Source: Thermococcus sp. | Lineage (GTDB): Archaea; Methanobacteriota_B; Thermococci; Thermococcales; Thermococcaceae | NCBI RefSeq assembly: GCF_017656495.1 | Contig: NZ_JACDNS010000009.1 | Span: forward strand, 19,824 to 83,823 | Length of the DNA stretch: 64,000 nt | Direction of reading: 5' to 3' | Shown: positions 9,314 to 18,631 of the stretch, piece after piece | Position numbering within the stretch: the first letter of the stretch is position 1 | How the letters are laid out: every line of letters begins with the position of its first letter | Translations under genes and position numbers: made by a program | The notes under the pieces: generated by a model | What the model saw: only the letters and a program-made list of their open reading frames with translations | Database searches by the model: none | Told to the model about the DNA's origin: nothing

Positions 9314-10402
9314 ATGAACCCCTCATTGCTAATTATCGGACAATGGATAAACACGTCAGCCAAACTAACAGCATCTATTGCGTTGGTTTATGCATATATC
9401 CAACACAGAAGGAAGTTTACAGTATTCTGGTCCCTGGCTTTTCTTGTGGATGCATTTTCCATACTCTCCGATTTTGTAAGCAAACAATATGGGCTAGTTT
9501 TATTCCAAGCTTTTGCTGTTTCATTGCTGTTTTATGGGGCCTTTATTATACTGGAAGAGGAAGGCATTCAACTATTCCCCTTATCTTATAAATACATTAG
9601 TGGTCTGTCTCCTATTGTCTTGACTCTCTATATAATTGCATATTACATCTTTAGAGGAAATACTACCGATACTTTTTCAGAGATAGTGTTGATGTATGGA
9701 ATAGCAGGATTTTTCTATTTTTTCACTGGAGTTTTGCTTTTCAGTCTTAGTGAGATATATTCAAAAAAGGGGACATGCTTAGCCATCATCTTCATGTTGT
9801 ATGGTCTTCATAAAATGGATTACCCGTTTTTAAGGCCTGTAAAATGGTTTGCTCCAATAGGTTTTCTATTAGGTGCCATAGTTATAGTCCTTGAGGTCGT
9901 GCTGATACTGCTCATAATATCTTCTGATGAATTCAAGAAACTCAACAAAGCAGTCGAAGAGGTGGAAATTGAAAGCGGAATTTTAGTTATCGATCCCAAA
10001 GAGTACCAAAAGGTCAAGGAAAAACTAAAAGAGGTCCCAGTCTTAGCTTTTCTAAGGAATATAAAGAATGTTCCTGAGAACTGGGAAGTTTATTTCATAA
10101 CAAAAATTCCCGAACCCAAGAGCATTTCCCCCACAGAGTTGGAAAAAATTGTTGAAATTTCCCACAGATACTTAATAGAGGCAGAGAGAAAAGGTATCAA
10201 AGGAATAATTCTTCTTGACTGCCTTGAATATCTTTGGACCTATAATGAGTTCACATCCCTTGCAAAGTTCCTCACTGCACTTAAGGATTATGTGATCATC
10301 CATGAAGGTACCCTAATTCTAATTACTGAAGAGGCTGCATGGGAAGAAAAAGAATGGAACATGCTTAAAAGACTCTTAGAGTTTAAAAAGCAAATGATTT
10401 AG
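9314..10402 (+). CDS. Multispanning membrane protein with C-terminal DUF835
   Basis: The first ~205 of 362 residues are strongly hydrophobic with about six or seven membrane spans. The soluble C-terminal part (from about residue 240) matches DUF835, with PVLAFLRNI, YFITKIPEP, GIILLDCLEYLWTYNEF and GTLILITEE. DUF835 is abundant in Thermococcales and its function is unknown; a sensory role has been suggested. The start is uncertain between GTG 9302 and ATG 9314; GGTGGAGG favours the ATG. The gene stands alone between purM and purC with no obvious link to purine synthesis. Confidence 0.85.
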   Translation: MNPSLLIIGQWINTSAKLTASIALVYAYIQHRRKFTVFWSLAFLVDAFSILSDFVSKQYGLVLFQAFAVSLLFYGAFIILEEEGIQLFPLSYKYISGLSPIVLTLYIIAYYIFRGNTTDTFSEIVLMYGIAGFFYFFTGVLLFSLSEIYSKKGTCLAIIFMLYGLHKMDYPFLRPVKWFAPIGFLLGAIVIVLEVVLILLIISSDEFKKLNKAVEEVEIESGILVIDPKEYQKVKEKLKEVPVLAFLRNIKNVPENWEVYFITKIPEPKSISPTELEKIVEISHRYLIEAERKGIKGIILLDCLEYLWTYNEFTSLAKFLTALKDYVIIHEGTLILITEEAAWEEKEWNMLKRLLEFKKQMI

Positions 10403-10437
10403 TGAAAAATTGTTAAAAAAATTAAAGAACCTGCGCT

Positions 10438-11124
10438 CTATGAAAGGCGTTCATAAAGTTCTTCATAGGCTGAAATCAAGTCTCCTTTATCAAAGCGAAA
10501 AACATCTTTATCTAGGCTTCTTTTTGTCTCTGCATCCCAAAATCTACATGTATCTGGACTAATTTCATCAGCTAAAACTATTTCCCCTTTAGCATTTTTG
10601 CCAAATTCAAGCTTAAAATCAACAAGTAAAATTCCCCTTTCTTTGAAGTATTCTCTGAGGACTTCATTTACTTTAAGTGCAATTTTTTCCATTTCTTTAA
10701 TTTCCTCCTCACTAACTCCAAGAATCTTAGCGTGATAATAGTTTATCATCGGATCTCCAAGCTCATCACTTTTGTAATAAAGCTCAACAATTGGCTCTTT
10801 TAACTCTGTTCCCTCTTTTAATGGAAGCCTTTTCTTTAAGCTACCAGCAACAATATTTCTAACAACAACTTCAATTGGATACATTTCCAATTTTTCCACA
10901 ATTAGCTTGTTGTCTCCAGCAATGCCAATGAAGTGTGTCTTAATACCATGCTCCTCTAAAAGCTTGAACATTTTTGCTGAAATCTGAGCATTGAGCCAAC
11001 CTTTTCCTTTGAATTGTGCTTTTTTCTTACCATCAAAAGCTGTTGCATCGTCTTTAAACTCCATCAAATACTTCCCCTCATCCAAAGGGATCATTTTCTT
11101 GGCTTTTCCTTCGTAGATCTCCAT
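10438..11124 (-). CDS. purC: SAICAR synthetase PurC (main copy)
   Basis: PurC joins CAIR and aspartate using ATP. The 228-residue protein begins MEIYEGKAKKMIPLDEGKYL and has the family signatures VVRNIVAGSLKKRL, DFKLEFG and DEISPDTCRFWD. ATG 11124 is chosen because GGTGAAGATC precedes it. About 30 bases of leader are almost identical to that of purD, including the downstream half of the purine box. It is divergent from purF. A second, diverged PurC is at 20614-21273; this copy keeps all the standard motifs and is the likely pathway enzyme. Confidence 0.97.
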   Translation of the reverse strand: MEIYEGKAKKMIPLDEGKYLMEFKDDATAFDGKKKAQFKGKGWLNAQISAKMFKLLEEHGIKTHFIGIAGDNKLIVEKLEMYPIEVVVRNIVAGSLKKRLPLKEGTELKEPIVELYYKSDELGDPMINYYHAKILGVSEEEIKEMEKIALKVNEVLREYFKERGILLVDFKLEFGKNAKGEIVLADEISPDTCRFWDAETKRSLDKDVFRFDKGDLISAYEELYERLS

Positions 11125-11140
11125 GATCTTCACCAAAAAT

Positions 11141-11178
11141 TTGTTAAAATTTATAATTTAAAAGCCTTTTTTAGACAA
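11141..11178 (-). promoter_or_regulatory. Purine-box inverted repeat upstream of purC
   Basis: TTGTTAAAAT (11141-11150) is identical to the purD and purP3 half site. A 7-of-10 match to the other half (read as TTGTCTAAAA on the minus strand) lies at 11169-11178 with the same 18-base spacer, and a TATA (GGCTTTTAAATTA) lies between them. purF, on the other side, has only a single near match, TTGTTAAGAT at 11260-11269. Confidence 0.6.
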
Positions 11179-11278
11179 ATTCCTGTCAAACATAGAGCAA
11201 AGTTTTTAAGCATGTGAATGTAAAGTTCCAGTGGAAATAAAGCTCTCTTTAACTATTACTTGTTAAGATGGTGGTCAT

Positions 11279-12607
11279 ATGAAGGAGAAGTGCGGAGTAT
11301 TTGCAGCAAAAACAGAGAATGCAAATCGAAAAGCATACTATGCACTTCTCGCTTTGCAACACAGGGGTCAAGAAAGTGCAGGAATTAGCGTTTGGAGAAA
11401 TAAAATAAGAACATACAAGGGGCTGGGTCTTGTAGCTGAAGTTTTTAGGGGACACATTTTGAATAAGCTGAGATCAAATATCTCTATTGGACATGTAAGA
11501 TACTCAACTTTTGGCGGATTAAATGAAGCTCATCCCCTTGAAGTTGAATGCTGTGGGAAAAGACTTGCCTTGGTTCATAATGGAACTTTAACTAATTATC
11601 TGCCGTTAAGGAGAAAGTATGGAGGGGAATTTAAATTTAAAACAAGCATCGATAGCGAGCTTTTGGGATTAATTTTTCTCAAAAACTATTCCGAGACAAA
11701 GGATGAATTTGAAGCCATGAGAATGCTTTTTAATGAAGTCAAAGGAGCGTATTCTTTGGCTTTTCTGTTTGATGGGAAAATTTTAGTTGCCAGAGATCCC
11801 TTAGGTTTCAGACCCCTAACATTTGGAACTGGGGATGGATATTATTTTGCCTCTGAAGATTCAGCACTAAGAATGTTTGATGTCGAAACAAGAGATGTAA
11901 AACCAGGAGAGGTTTTTGTTGTCTCAGATGACGTTGAAAGTAAAATTTTGGTTAAAGAGAAACATGCCCACTGTGTTTTTGAGTTTATTTATTTTGCTCG
12001 TCCAGACAGCGTTATTGAGGGGAAAACCGTCTACAAAGCAAGGGTTGAAATGGGAAAGCAACTAGCAAGAGAAAACAACATCACTGCAGATGTTGTCATA
12101 GCAGTTCCAGATTCGGGGAGAGCCGCAGCAATAGGCTATTCCATGGAAAGCGGAATTCCATATGAAGAAGGCTTAATAAAGAACAGATACATCGGTAGGA
12201 CATTCATAATGCCAACTCAATTTGAGAGGGATTTTAAAGTTAGGCTCAAGCTCTCTCCAGTTAAGGAAGTCATCAAGGGTAAGAGGATAATTTTGATTGA
12301 TGATTCAATTGTAAGGGGCACCACAATGAAGAGAATAGTTGCAATGCTTAAAAAAGCAGGAGCAAAAGAAGTTCATGTCAGAATAGCATCGCCGCCGATA
12401 AGATACCCCTGCTATATGGGAATTGACATCCCAACACGACACGAGCTTATTGCCTCTTGGAAGAGCATTGAGGAGATAGGAAAAGAGATTGGGGCAGATT
12501 CCTTAAGATATTTGAGCATCAAAGGATTAATAAAAGCAGTTGGGCTAGATGACTTATGCTTAGCTTGTTTAAATGGCATTTATCCAGAATGGACTTTTGA
12601 ATTTTAG
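11279..12607 (+). CDS. purF: Amidophosphoribosyltransferase PurF
   Basis: PurF makes phosphoribosylamine from PRPP and glutamine, the committed step of purine synthesis. The 442-residue protein starts MKEKCGVFA, so Cys5 is the amidotransferase nucleophile after a very short propeptide. It has [16 protein letters not shown], the PRPP loop [13 protein letters not shown], and four cysteines placed like the [4Fe-4S] ligands of the Bacillus-type enzyme (in HCVFE, YPCYMG and the C-terminal CLAC). The start has GGTGGT upstream. It is divergent from purC and followed by the nad operon. Confidence 0.97.
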   Translation: MKEKCGVFAAKTENANRKAYYALLALQHRGQESAGISVWRNKIRTYKGLGLVAEVFRGHILNKLRSNISIGHVRYSTFGGLNEAHPLEVECCGKRLALVHNGTLTNYLPLRRKYGGEFKFKTSIDSELLGLIFLKNYSETKDEFEAMRMLFNEVKGAYSLAFLFDGKILVARDPLGFRPLTFGTGDGYYFASEDSALRMFDVETRDVKPGEVFVVSDDVESKILVKEKHAHCVFEFIYFARPDSVIEGKTVYKARVEMGKQLARENNITADVVIAVPDSGRAAAIGYSMESGIPYEEGLIKNRYIGRTFIMPTQFERDFKVRLKLSPVKEVIKGKRIILIDDSIVRGTTMKRIVAMLKKAGAKEVHVRIASPPIRYPCYMGIDIPTRHELIASWKSIEEIGKEIGADSLRYLSIKGLIKAVGLDDLCLACLNGIYPEWTFEF

Positions 12608-12642
12608 GTCATGAGTTTACCAAAAAGCTTTAAGATGAAACT

Positions 12643-12658
12643 CCGAACATTTGTTCGG
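12643..12658 (+). promoter_or_regulatory. Palindrome in the nadB promoter
   Basis: CCGAACATTTGTTCGG has perfect 7-base arms around a TT centre. It lies 9-16 bases after the likely TATA (AAGCTTTAAG, about 12626-12635), reaches the predicted transcription start and overlaps the GGGGAG ribosome binding site of nadB. This is a good operator for an NAD-responsive repressor, but no such regulator is encoded nearby. A terminator is unlikely because no T-run follows. Confidence 0.5.
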
Positions 12659-12666
12659 GGAGAATT

Positions 12667-14052
12667 GTGAAAATAGGAATAGTTGGAAATGGAATAGCGG
12701 GATTAATAGCAGCTATATCACTTGCGAAAAAGGGATTTGATGTTTACATGATTGGAAAAAGCATAACAAAGACGAACTCTTATTTAGCTCAAGCTGGAGT
12801 GGCATTTCCAGTCTTAAAAGGCGACTCTATAAAAGCTCACGTTTTCGATACAATAAGAGCAGGTAGATATCTAAACGACGAAGAAATTGTTTGGAGTGTT
12901 ATTTCAAGGTCAAGCGAAGCTTACGATTTTTTGTTCTCACTTGGATTGAAATTCGAGAGGAATGAAGTTGAAGGAGGGCACAGCTTCCCGAGGGTTTTCA
13001 CTATCAAAAATGAGACTGGGAAGCACATAACAAGGATACTTTACACACGGGCTAAAGAGTTAGGCGTTCACTTTATCAAAGGACTTGCAGAATCATTAGC
13101 CATTGAAAATAGAAGGTGTTACGGGGTGTTTCTTGACGGTGATCTCTTAAGATTCGATGCAACAGTTTTAGCAATTGGTGGCTACACCGCATTGTTCAAA
13201 TACACAGCCGGTTCCCCACTTAATCTCGGTACGTTAATTGGAGACGCAGTTATGAAGGGAGCTTTAGCAAGGGATTTAGAATTTCTTCAGTTTCATCCTA
13301 CTGGATTCATTGGAAAAAATGGAGTAAAGCTCATAAGCGAAGCAGTAAGGGGAGCTGGAGCTAAGTTAGTCAATTCAGATGGAGAAAGGTTTGTCAATGA
13401 GCTTGAACCAAGAGACATCGTTGCAAGAGCAATTTATATGCAAATGCAAGAAGGAAAAGAGGTTTATTTAGATGCTACCTATATAGAGGACTTCAAATTG
13501 AGATTTCCTCAGATATATGTATTTCTCAAGCAAGAAGGCATAAAACCCGAAAAAGACTTAATACCAGTCTCTCCGATAGCTCACTATTCAATTGGCGGCT
13601 TAAGTGTTGATACTTATTACAGGACAAACATAAAAGGCTTGTATGCTATTGGAGAAGCAGCCGACAATGGTTTTCATGGTGCAAACAGATTGGCAAGCAA
13701 TTCGCTCTTAGAGTGCATTGTGAGTGGTCTTGAAGTTGCAAGAACCATTTTTAGGGAGAGACCAAAGCTTAGAGAAAATACAGAGCCAGCAAACACTGCT
13801 CAAGAAGCGGGAGATATAGAGCAGATTAAGGAGGTACTTTGGAAGCATGCGGGAATCGTGAGAAGCAGAGAGGGGCTCAAAGATGGAATTAGAAAGCTTG
13901 AAAATATTGAAGCAGATAAGAGAATCAAATGCCTTGCAAAGGGCATTTTAGAGAGTGCTCTCTGGAGAGAGGAGAGCAGAGGTGTACATTATAGGGTAGA
14001 TTTTCCGTTCATGAGAAAGGAATTTGAAAGACCAAGTTTTTGGAGGTGTTAA
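12667..14052 (+). CDS. nadB: L-aspartate oxidase NadB
   Basis: NadB is an FAD enzyme that oxidises aspartate to iminoaspartate, the first step of de novo NAD synthesis. The 461-residue protein has the dinucleotide fold [21 protein letters not shown] at its N-terminus, [11 protein letters not shown], a [15 protein letters not shown] stretch, [13 protein letters not shown] and [16 protein letters not shown]. It is shorter at the C-terminus than bacterial NadB, as usual in archaea. It starts at GTG with GGGGAG upstream. nadA follows after 1 base and nadC after that, giving a complete route to nicotinate mononucleotide. Confidence 0.95.
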   Translation: MKIGIVGNGIAGLIAAISLAKKGFDVYMIGKSITKTNSYLAQAGVAFPVLKGDSIKAHVFDTIRAGRYLNDEEIVWSVISRSSEAYDFLFSLGLKFERNEVEGGHSFPRVFTIKNETGKHITRILYTRAKELGVHFIKGLAESLAIENRRCYGVFLDGDLLRFDATVLAIGGYTALFKYTAGSPLNLGTLIGDAVMKGALARDLEFLQFHPTGFIGKNGVKLISEAVRGAGAKLVNSDGERFVNELEPRDIVARAIYMQMQEGKEVYLDATYIEDFKLRFPQIYVFLKQEGIKPEKDLIPVSPIAHYSIGGLSVDTYYRTNIKGLYAIGEAADNGFHGANRLASNSLLECIVSGLEVARTIFRERPKLRENTEPANTAQEAGDIEQIKEVLWKHAGIVRSREGLKDGIRKLENIEADKRIKCLAKGILESALWREESRGVHYRVDFPFMRKEFERPSFWRC

Positions 14053-14053
14053 T

Positions 14054-14953
14054 GTGGATTTAGTGGAAGAAATTATTAAGCTTAAGGAAGAAAAGAACGC
14101 GATAATCCTAGCTCATAACTATCAGCTACCTGAGATTCAGGATATAGCCGACTTCATTGGGGACAGTCTCGAATTGGCAAGAAAAGCTGTAAATGTTGAT
14201 GCAGACATTATTCTCTTTGCAGGAGTTGATTTCATGGCTGAAACTGCTAAAATATTAAATCCTGACAAAAAAGTTCTTCTCCCTACCAAAAAAGCCACAT
14301 GTGCAATGGCAAACATGCTTAAGGTCGAGCACATTCTTGAGGCCAAAAAGAAGTATCCAGATGCTCCCGTTGTCCTCTATGTAAACACAACTGCAGAGTG
14401 CAAAGCTTATGCAGATGTAACGGTAACCTCAGCTAATGCCGCAAAGATAGTGAGCAAGCTCGATGCAGATACGATAATATTTGGCCCCGATAACAACCTC
14501 GCTTATTATGTCGCAAAGCGCACGAACAAGAGGATAATCCCAATTCCGGAAGGGGGACACTGCTACGTTCACAAGAAGTTTACACTGGAGGACGTTGAAA
14601 GAGCTAGAAAGCTTTATCCAAATGCTAAGCTGATTGTTCATCCCGAGTGTAATCCAGAGATCCAAGAAAAAGCTGATCTAATCGCGTCAACTGGTGGAAT
14701 GGTCAAGAACGCTTGCCTACATAATGAATGGGTTGTGTTTACGGAAAAAGAAATGGTGTATAGACTGCAAAAGCTCTATCCAAACAAGAAGTTCTATCCC
14801 GCTAATGAAGATGCCTTTTGTATTGGAATGAAAGCCATTACACTTAAGCACATCTATGAATCTCTCAGAGATGAAAAATATGAAATTGAAGTTCCTAAGG
14901 ACATAGCAAAGAGAGCAAGAAAAGCAATAGAGAGAATGCTCGAGCTCAGCTGA
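14054..14953 (+). CDS. nadA: Quinolinate synthase NadA
   Basis: NadA condenses iminoaspartate and dihydroxyacetone phosphate to quinolinate using a [4Fe-4S] cluster. The protein has 299 residues. It contains [20 protein letters not shown] and the three cluster cysteines in [19 protein letters not shown] and [10 protein letters not shown] chose GTG 14054 because GGAGGT is 6 bases upstream; the ATG at 14024 is inside nadB and would place the ribosome binding site within the coding region. It is the middle gene of nadB-nadA-nadC. Confidence 0.95.
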   Translation: MDLVEEIIKLKEEKNAIILAHNYQLPEIQDIADFIGDSLELARKAVNVDADIILFAGVDFMAETAKILNPDKKVLLPTKKATCAMANMLKVEHILEAKKKYPDAPVVLYVNTTAECKAYADVTVTSANAAKIVSKLDADTIIFGPDNNLAYYVAKRTNKRIIPIPEGGHCYVHKKFTLEDVERARKLYPNAKLIVHPECNPEIQEKADLIASTGGMVKNACLHNEWVVFTEKEMVYRLQKLYPNKKFYPANEDAFCIGMKAITLKHIYESLRDEKYEIEVPKDIAKRARKAIERMLELS

Positions 14954-14962
14954 GGTGATCCC

Positions 14963-15793
14963 ATGATTTCCCTCTCATACCTTCTTCGCTTTTTGGAAGA
15001 GGATGCGCTTTTTGGAGACGTTACGAGTGAAGCTGTAATCCCAGAAGACATGAGAGCTAAAGCCATCATCATAGCAAAGCAGAGCGGTGTTATAGCTGGT
15101 CTTGAGGAGGCAAGGCTTTTATTCGAGTACTTTGGTGTTAAAGTTGAGCAGAAAGTTAAAGATGGCCAAAAAGTGGAGAAAGGGCAGATTTTAATGGAGT
15201 TCGAGGGCAACGCGAGAAAGATCTTGCTCGTTGAGAGAACTGCCCTAAACATCATAGGAAGAATGAGTGGGATAGCGACCCAAACGAGAAAGCTCGCTGA
15301 AAAAGTTAAAGCCGTTAATCCAAGAGTTAGAGTAGCGGGCACGAGAAAAACCCTCCTAAAACCTCTAGACAAGAAGGCAATACTCATAGGAGGCGGTGAG
15401 CCTCATAGATTCTCCCTAAGTGATGCGATTCTCATAAAGGATAATCATCTTGCTTTGGTCCCTCTCGACGAAGCTATCAAAAGAGCGAAGAGCTTCAGCA
15501 TTTATAAGATTGTTGAAGTTGAAGTTGAAAGCTTAGAAGACGCTTTAAGAGCAGCAAAACTTGGTGCTGATGTTATAATGCTCGACAACATGACGCCAAA
15601 GCAAGTTGAAGAAACACTCAAGGCTCTAAAGCGTGAAGGTTTAAGAGAAAAAGTGAAAATCGAAGTGAGCGGTGGAATAACAGAAGAGAATATTCAAGAT
15701 TACGCAAAGCTCGATATCGACGTTATAAGTCTTGGAGCCCTTACACATAGTGTGAAAAACTTTGACGTGAGCTTGGAGATTGTGAGAGATTAA
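14963..15793 (+). CDS. nadC: Nicotinate-nucleotide pyrophosphorylase NadC
   Basis: NadC converts quinolinate and PRPP to nicotinate mononucleotide. The 276-residue protein has FLEEDALFGDVTSEAV at the N-terminus, the substrate motif VAGTRKTLLKPLDKKAILIGGGEPHR-type region, IKDNHL, VEVE, IMLDNM and VSGGIT in the family order. It is preceded by GAGGTGATCCC and begins 9 bases after nadA. It ends the nad operon; the rib operon starts from its own promoter 88 bases later. Confidence 0.97.
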   Translation: MISLSYLLRFLEEDALFGDVTSEAVIPEDMRAKAIIIAKQSGVIAGLEEARLLFEYFGVKVEQKVKDGQKVEKGQILMEFEGNARKILLVERTALNIIGRMSGIATQTRKLAEKVKAVNPRVRVAGTRKTLLKPLDKKAILIGGGEPHRFSLSDAILIKDNHLALVPLDEAIKRAKSFSIYKIVEVEVESLEDALRAAKLGADVIMLDNMTPKQVEETLKALKREGLREKVKIEVSGGITEENIQDYAKLDIDVISLGALTHSVKNFDVSLEIVRD

Positions 15794-15820
15794 ATTTTGC
15801 CCTTATTTTTATTTTAGATA

Positions 15821-15860
15821 TGTTCTATTTTTGGAACAAAATTTTTTAAATTTGGAACAT
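15821..15860 (+). promoter_or_regulatory. Riboflavin operon promoter with TGTTC/GAACA repeats
   Basis: TGTTC (15821-15825) and GAACA (15834-15838) form an inverted repeat, and a second TTTGGAACA-like half site ends at 15859, 21 bases after the first, two DNA turns away. The likely TATA (TTTTTTAAA, about 15842-15850) lies between the two GGAACA copies. Archaeal riboflavin genes are known to be controlled by RbkR in some lineages; whether this is its site was not tested. Confidence 0.45.
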
Positions 15861-15880
15861 CTATTGAATTACCGATAACT

Positions 15881-16924
15881 ATGAATGATGAATACTTCAT
15901 GAGCTTAGCTTTGGAGTTAGCCAAAAAAGGCGAGGGAAAAGTGAACCCAAACCCAATGGTTGGTGCTGTTATAGTCAAAGATGGCAAAATAATCGGTAAG
16001 GGCTACCATCAATACTTTGGAGGGAAACATGCAGAGGTTAACGCCATAGAAGAGGCAAAGAGCAAAGGTTATTCTCTCAAAGGAGCAACAATGTATGTCA
16101 CTTTAGAGCCCTGTTCTCACTGGGGAAAGCAACCGCCTTGTGTTGATAGAATAATAGAAGAGGACTTCTCAAGAGTTGTAATAGCAATGAAAGATCCCAA
16201 CCCCTTAGTTAATGGAAAAGGCATTGAAAAGCTCGAAAAAGCAGGCATTGAGGTTAAAGTTGGTGTTCTTGAAGATGATGCAAGAAAGCTGAATGAAGTG
16301 TTTCTTAAGTACATAACCACGAAAATGCCTTTCGTCACCATAAAGCTTGCTTTGACCTTAGATGGTTTCATAGCAACGGAAAGCTTCTCTTCTAAGTGGA
16401 TTACCGGCGAAAAAGCAAGAAGGAAAGTGCAAGAGCTTAGAAGAAAATACATGGCAATAATGGTTGGAGCTAATACAATTCTCAAAGACAATCCAAGGTT
16501 GACTTGCAGAATAGAAGGGTGCAGTGAAAAGGTAAAAGTAATTCTTGATAGGCATGGATTAACTGCTAATGGAAATTTTAGGGCTTTAAAGGGTGGGAGA
16601 GTTATAGTCTTCACTGAGAGCGAAAAAGAGTGGGATAACGCGGAAGTCATTAGGGAAACAAATCCTGAGAAAATACTAAAAATCCTTGGCGAAAAAGGAA
16701 TAGACAGCGTTTTAATTGAGGGAGGGAGAATAGCATGCCAGTTCTTGCCCTTTGCAGATAAGCTACATTTATTTTATGGGAACAAGCTCTTTGGGAAGGG
16801 AATTTCCCCATTTGAGTGCTTAAACGTTGATAATGTTAGTGATGCCTTTAAAGTCGAGTTTCTTAAGTTTGAAAGCTTTGGGGACAGCTTTTACGTGGAG
16901 GCAAGGCCATGTTCTCAGGGATAA
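15881..16924 (+). CDS. ribD: Bifunctional riboflavin deaminase/reductase RibD
   Basis: RibD deaminates and then reduces the pyrimidine intermediate of riboflavin synthesis. The 347-residue fused protein has a zinc deaminase domain (HAEVNAIEEA and PCSHWGKQPPC, about 50-85) followed by a dihydrofolate-reductase-like domain (LALTLDGFIATE, SKWITGEKARRKVQELR). Fusion is the bacterial arrangement; most archaea use a separate reductase acting before the deaminase. No ribosome binding site is seen and the TATA lies ~30 bases upstream, so the transcript is nearly leaderless. It overlaps ribE by 16 bases. Confidence 0.95.
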   Translation: MNDEYFMSLALELAKKGEGKVNPNPMVGAVIVKDGKIIGKGYHQYFGGKHAEVNAIEEAKSKGYSLKGATMYVTLEPCSHWGKQPPCVDRIIEEDFSRVVIAMKDPNPLVNGKGIEKLEKAGIEVKVGVLEDDARKLNEVFLKYITTKMPFVTIKLALTLDGFIATESFSSKWITGEKARRKVQELRRKYMAIMVGANTILKDNPRLTCRIEGCSEKVKVILDRHGLTANGNFRALKGGRVIVFTESEKEWDNAEVIRETNPEKILKILGEKGIDSVLIEGGRIACQFLPFADKLHLFYGNKLFGKGISPFECLNVDNVSDAFKVEFLKFESFGDSFYVEARPCSQG

Positions 16925-17478
16925 TAGAGAAGGTTACAAAGGCACGCTACTCAAGGGGAAAGCTCTACGTGGAGAAGGTTCTAGATGTGAATTTAGGAGA
17001 CAGCATTGCCGTTAATGGAGCATGCTTAACGGTGAGTGAGATTAGGGATCAAATAGTCTTTGACGTTGGTGAGGAAACGCTAAAGAGGACTAACTTAGCG
17101 AAAGCAAAGCTCGTTAACCTTGAAAGAGCTCTAAAGTTTGGAGATAGAATTGACGGACATTTGGTTACTGGGCATGTTGATGGGACTCTAAAGCTGAGGA
17201 GAGTTCTAAAGAGAGGAAATACTTACTGGCTGGCCTTTGAAATGCCCAAGGAAAGGTTTGGCATAGTGGAAAAGGGAAGCATAGCTTTGAATGGGATAAG
17301 CCTAACGATTGCTAAAGTTGAGAAGAGCCAATTCTGGGTTCAGGTAATTCCCTACACTTGGGAAAACACCAACTTGAAGTTCCTAAAGGTTGGAGAGGAA
17401 GTAAACTACGAGATAGATATTGTTGCGAGATATTTGAAGGGTATTTTGGGTGATAGATATGGACTTGGAAAAGCTTAG
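16909..17478 (+). CDS. ribE: Riboflavin synthase alpha subunit (bacterial type)
   Basis: This enzyme dismutates two lumazines to riboflavin. The 189-residue protein has the duplicated beta-barrel of the bacterial enzyme: MFSGIIEKVTKA with SIAVNGACLTV in the first half, and TGHVDGT with SIALNGISLTI in the second. Most archaea instead use an unrelated riboflavin synthase similar to lumazine synthase. GGAGG is upstream of ATG 16909, inside the end of ribD, indicating coupled translation. Confidence 0.95.
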   Translation: MFSGIIEKVTKARYSRGKLYVEKVLDVNLGDSIAVNGACLTVSEIRDQIVFDVGEETLKRTNLAKAKLVNLERALKFGDRIDGHLVTGHVDGTLKLRRVLKRGNTYWLAFEMPKERFGIVEKGSIALNGISLTIAKVEKSQFWVQVIPYTWENTNLKFLKVGEEVNYEIDIVARYLKGILGDRYGLGKA

Positions 17479-18631
17479 GAAAAGCATTCTTGAGGGCAAA
17501 CCAATAGTTTTAATTGACGAAGATAGGGAAGTTGAAGCGGATTTAGTTTATCCCGCTGAAACAATAACTCCCCAAACATTAAACTTCATGCTTCAAGCTA
17601 AAGGGATGCTCTGTCTGGCTATGGATGAAGAAGAAGCTTTAAGGAGAGGCTTCTTTAAGCTTCCCTCAAAAGACAACGAGACGAACTTTTTAATAAGCGT
17701 TGATTATAAAGAAACGTTTACGGGCATAAGTGCCGAGGAGAGGGCTTTAACTGCTAAAAAGATTGCCGAAGGACTAAGCATTGAGTACTTTCGCTATCCA
17801 GGTCATCTGCACCTTTTAGGGGGAGTCGGCATAAACAGAAGGAAAGGCCACACGGAAGCCTCCCTTGAGCTTATGGAAATGCTCGGGTTTAAGAGATATG
17901 CACTAATAATTGAGCTCTTAGATGAAGAAGGAAACTCCCACAACTTTGAGTTTATAAGAAACTTTGCAGAAAAGCATGGCCTTCCGAGAGTGACGATTAG
18001 AGAAGTCTGGAAGAAGGTTCTCAGAAGAAAAAACTTCGTTAGAATTCACGCCAGAGCGAAGATTCCCTTGCGTCATGGTAATTTTGAGATAATAGCATTT
18101 GATAATGAGCTAGACTTTAAAGAACATGTAGCGATAGTGAAGGAGCCTTTGGGAGAAGCACCTCTTGTTAGACTTCACTCGGAGTGCTTAACAGGAGATA
18201 CCTTGGCTTCTCTAAAGTGCGACTGTGGAAGTCAATTAGCTAATGCATTAAAGATGATTGCCCAGGAGGGTGGGATTTTACTTTATTTAAGGCAGGAAGG
18301 GAGAGGAATCGGATTAAAAAACAAGATCAAAGCCTATGAACTCCAAGATAAAGGCTTTGACACCGTTGAAGCGAATAAAATGCTTGGCTTTAATGAAGAT
18401 GAGAGGGATTTCAGTGTTGCTTACCAAATGCTCAAAGCTTTAGGAGTCTCAAAAGTTAAGCTTTTGACGAACAATCCAAGGAAGGTTAGAGCTTTGGAAG
18501 AGTTTGGGATAGAGGTTGTTGAAGTTATTCCGATTTTTGGAGAAGTTAACGAGATTAACAGGCCTTATTTAGAGGCTAAGATGCTCAAGCTTGGACACAA
18601 TTTAAAACCTCTTTTGGAGGGGGAAGAATGA
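17459..18631 (+). CDS. ribBA: Bifunctional DHBP synthase / GTP cyclohydrolase II
   Basis: RibBA makes both precursors of riboflavin: 3,4-dihydroxy-2-butanone 4-phosphate from ribulose 5-phosphate, and the pyrimidine from GTP. The 390-residue fusion has an N-terminal DHBP synthase domain (IDEDREVEADLVYPAE, then NRRKGHTEASLEL) and a C-terminal cyclohydrolase II with zinc ligands in HSECLTGDTLASLKCDCGSQ and LRQEGRGIGLKNK. ATG 17459 is preferred over the GTG at 17450, which lies in the GGGTGAT ribosome binding site. Archaea normally use a different GTP cyclohydrolase (type III), so this is another bacterial-style component. Confidence 0.95.
   Translation: MDLEKLRKSILEGKPIVLIDEDREVEADLVYPAETITPQTLNFMLQAKGMLCLAMDEEEALRRGFFKLPSKDNETNFLISVDYKETFTGISAEERALTAKKIAEGLSIEYFRYPGHLHLLGGVGINRRKGHTEASLELMEMLGFKRYALIIELLDEEGNSHNFEFIRNFAEKHGLPRVTIREVWKKVLRRKNFVRIHARAKIPLRHGNFEIIAFDNELDFKEHVAIVKEPLGEAPLVRLHSECLTGDTLASLKCDCGSQLANALKMIAQEGGILLYLRQEGRGIGLKNKIKAYELQDKGFDTVEANKMLGFNEDERDFSVAYQMLKALGVSKVKLLTNNPRKVRALEEFGIEVVEVIPIFGEVNEINRPYLEAKMLKLGHNLKPLLEGEE

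Noticed and set aside
12643..12658. Palindrome before nadB as a purF terminator
   Set aside because: No T-run follows, archaeal termination does not normally need a hairpin, and the site overlaps the nadB initiation region.
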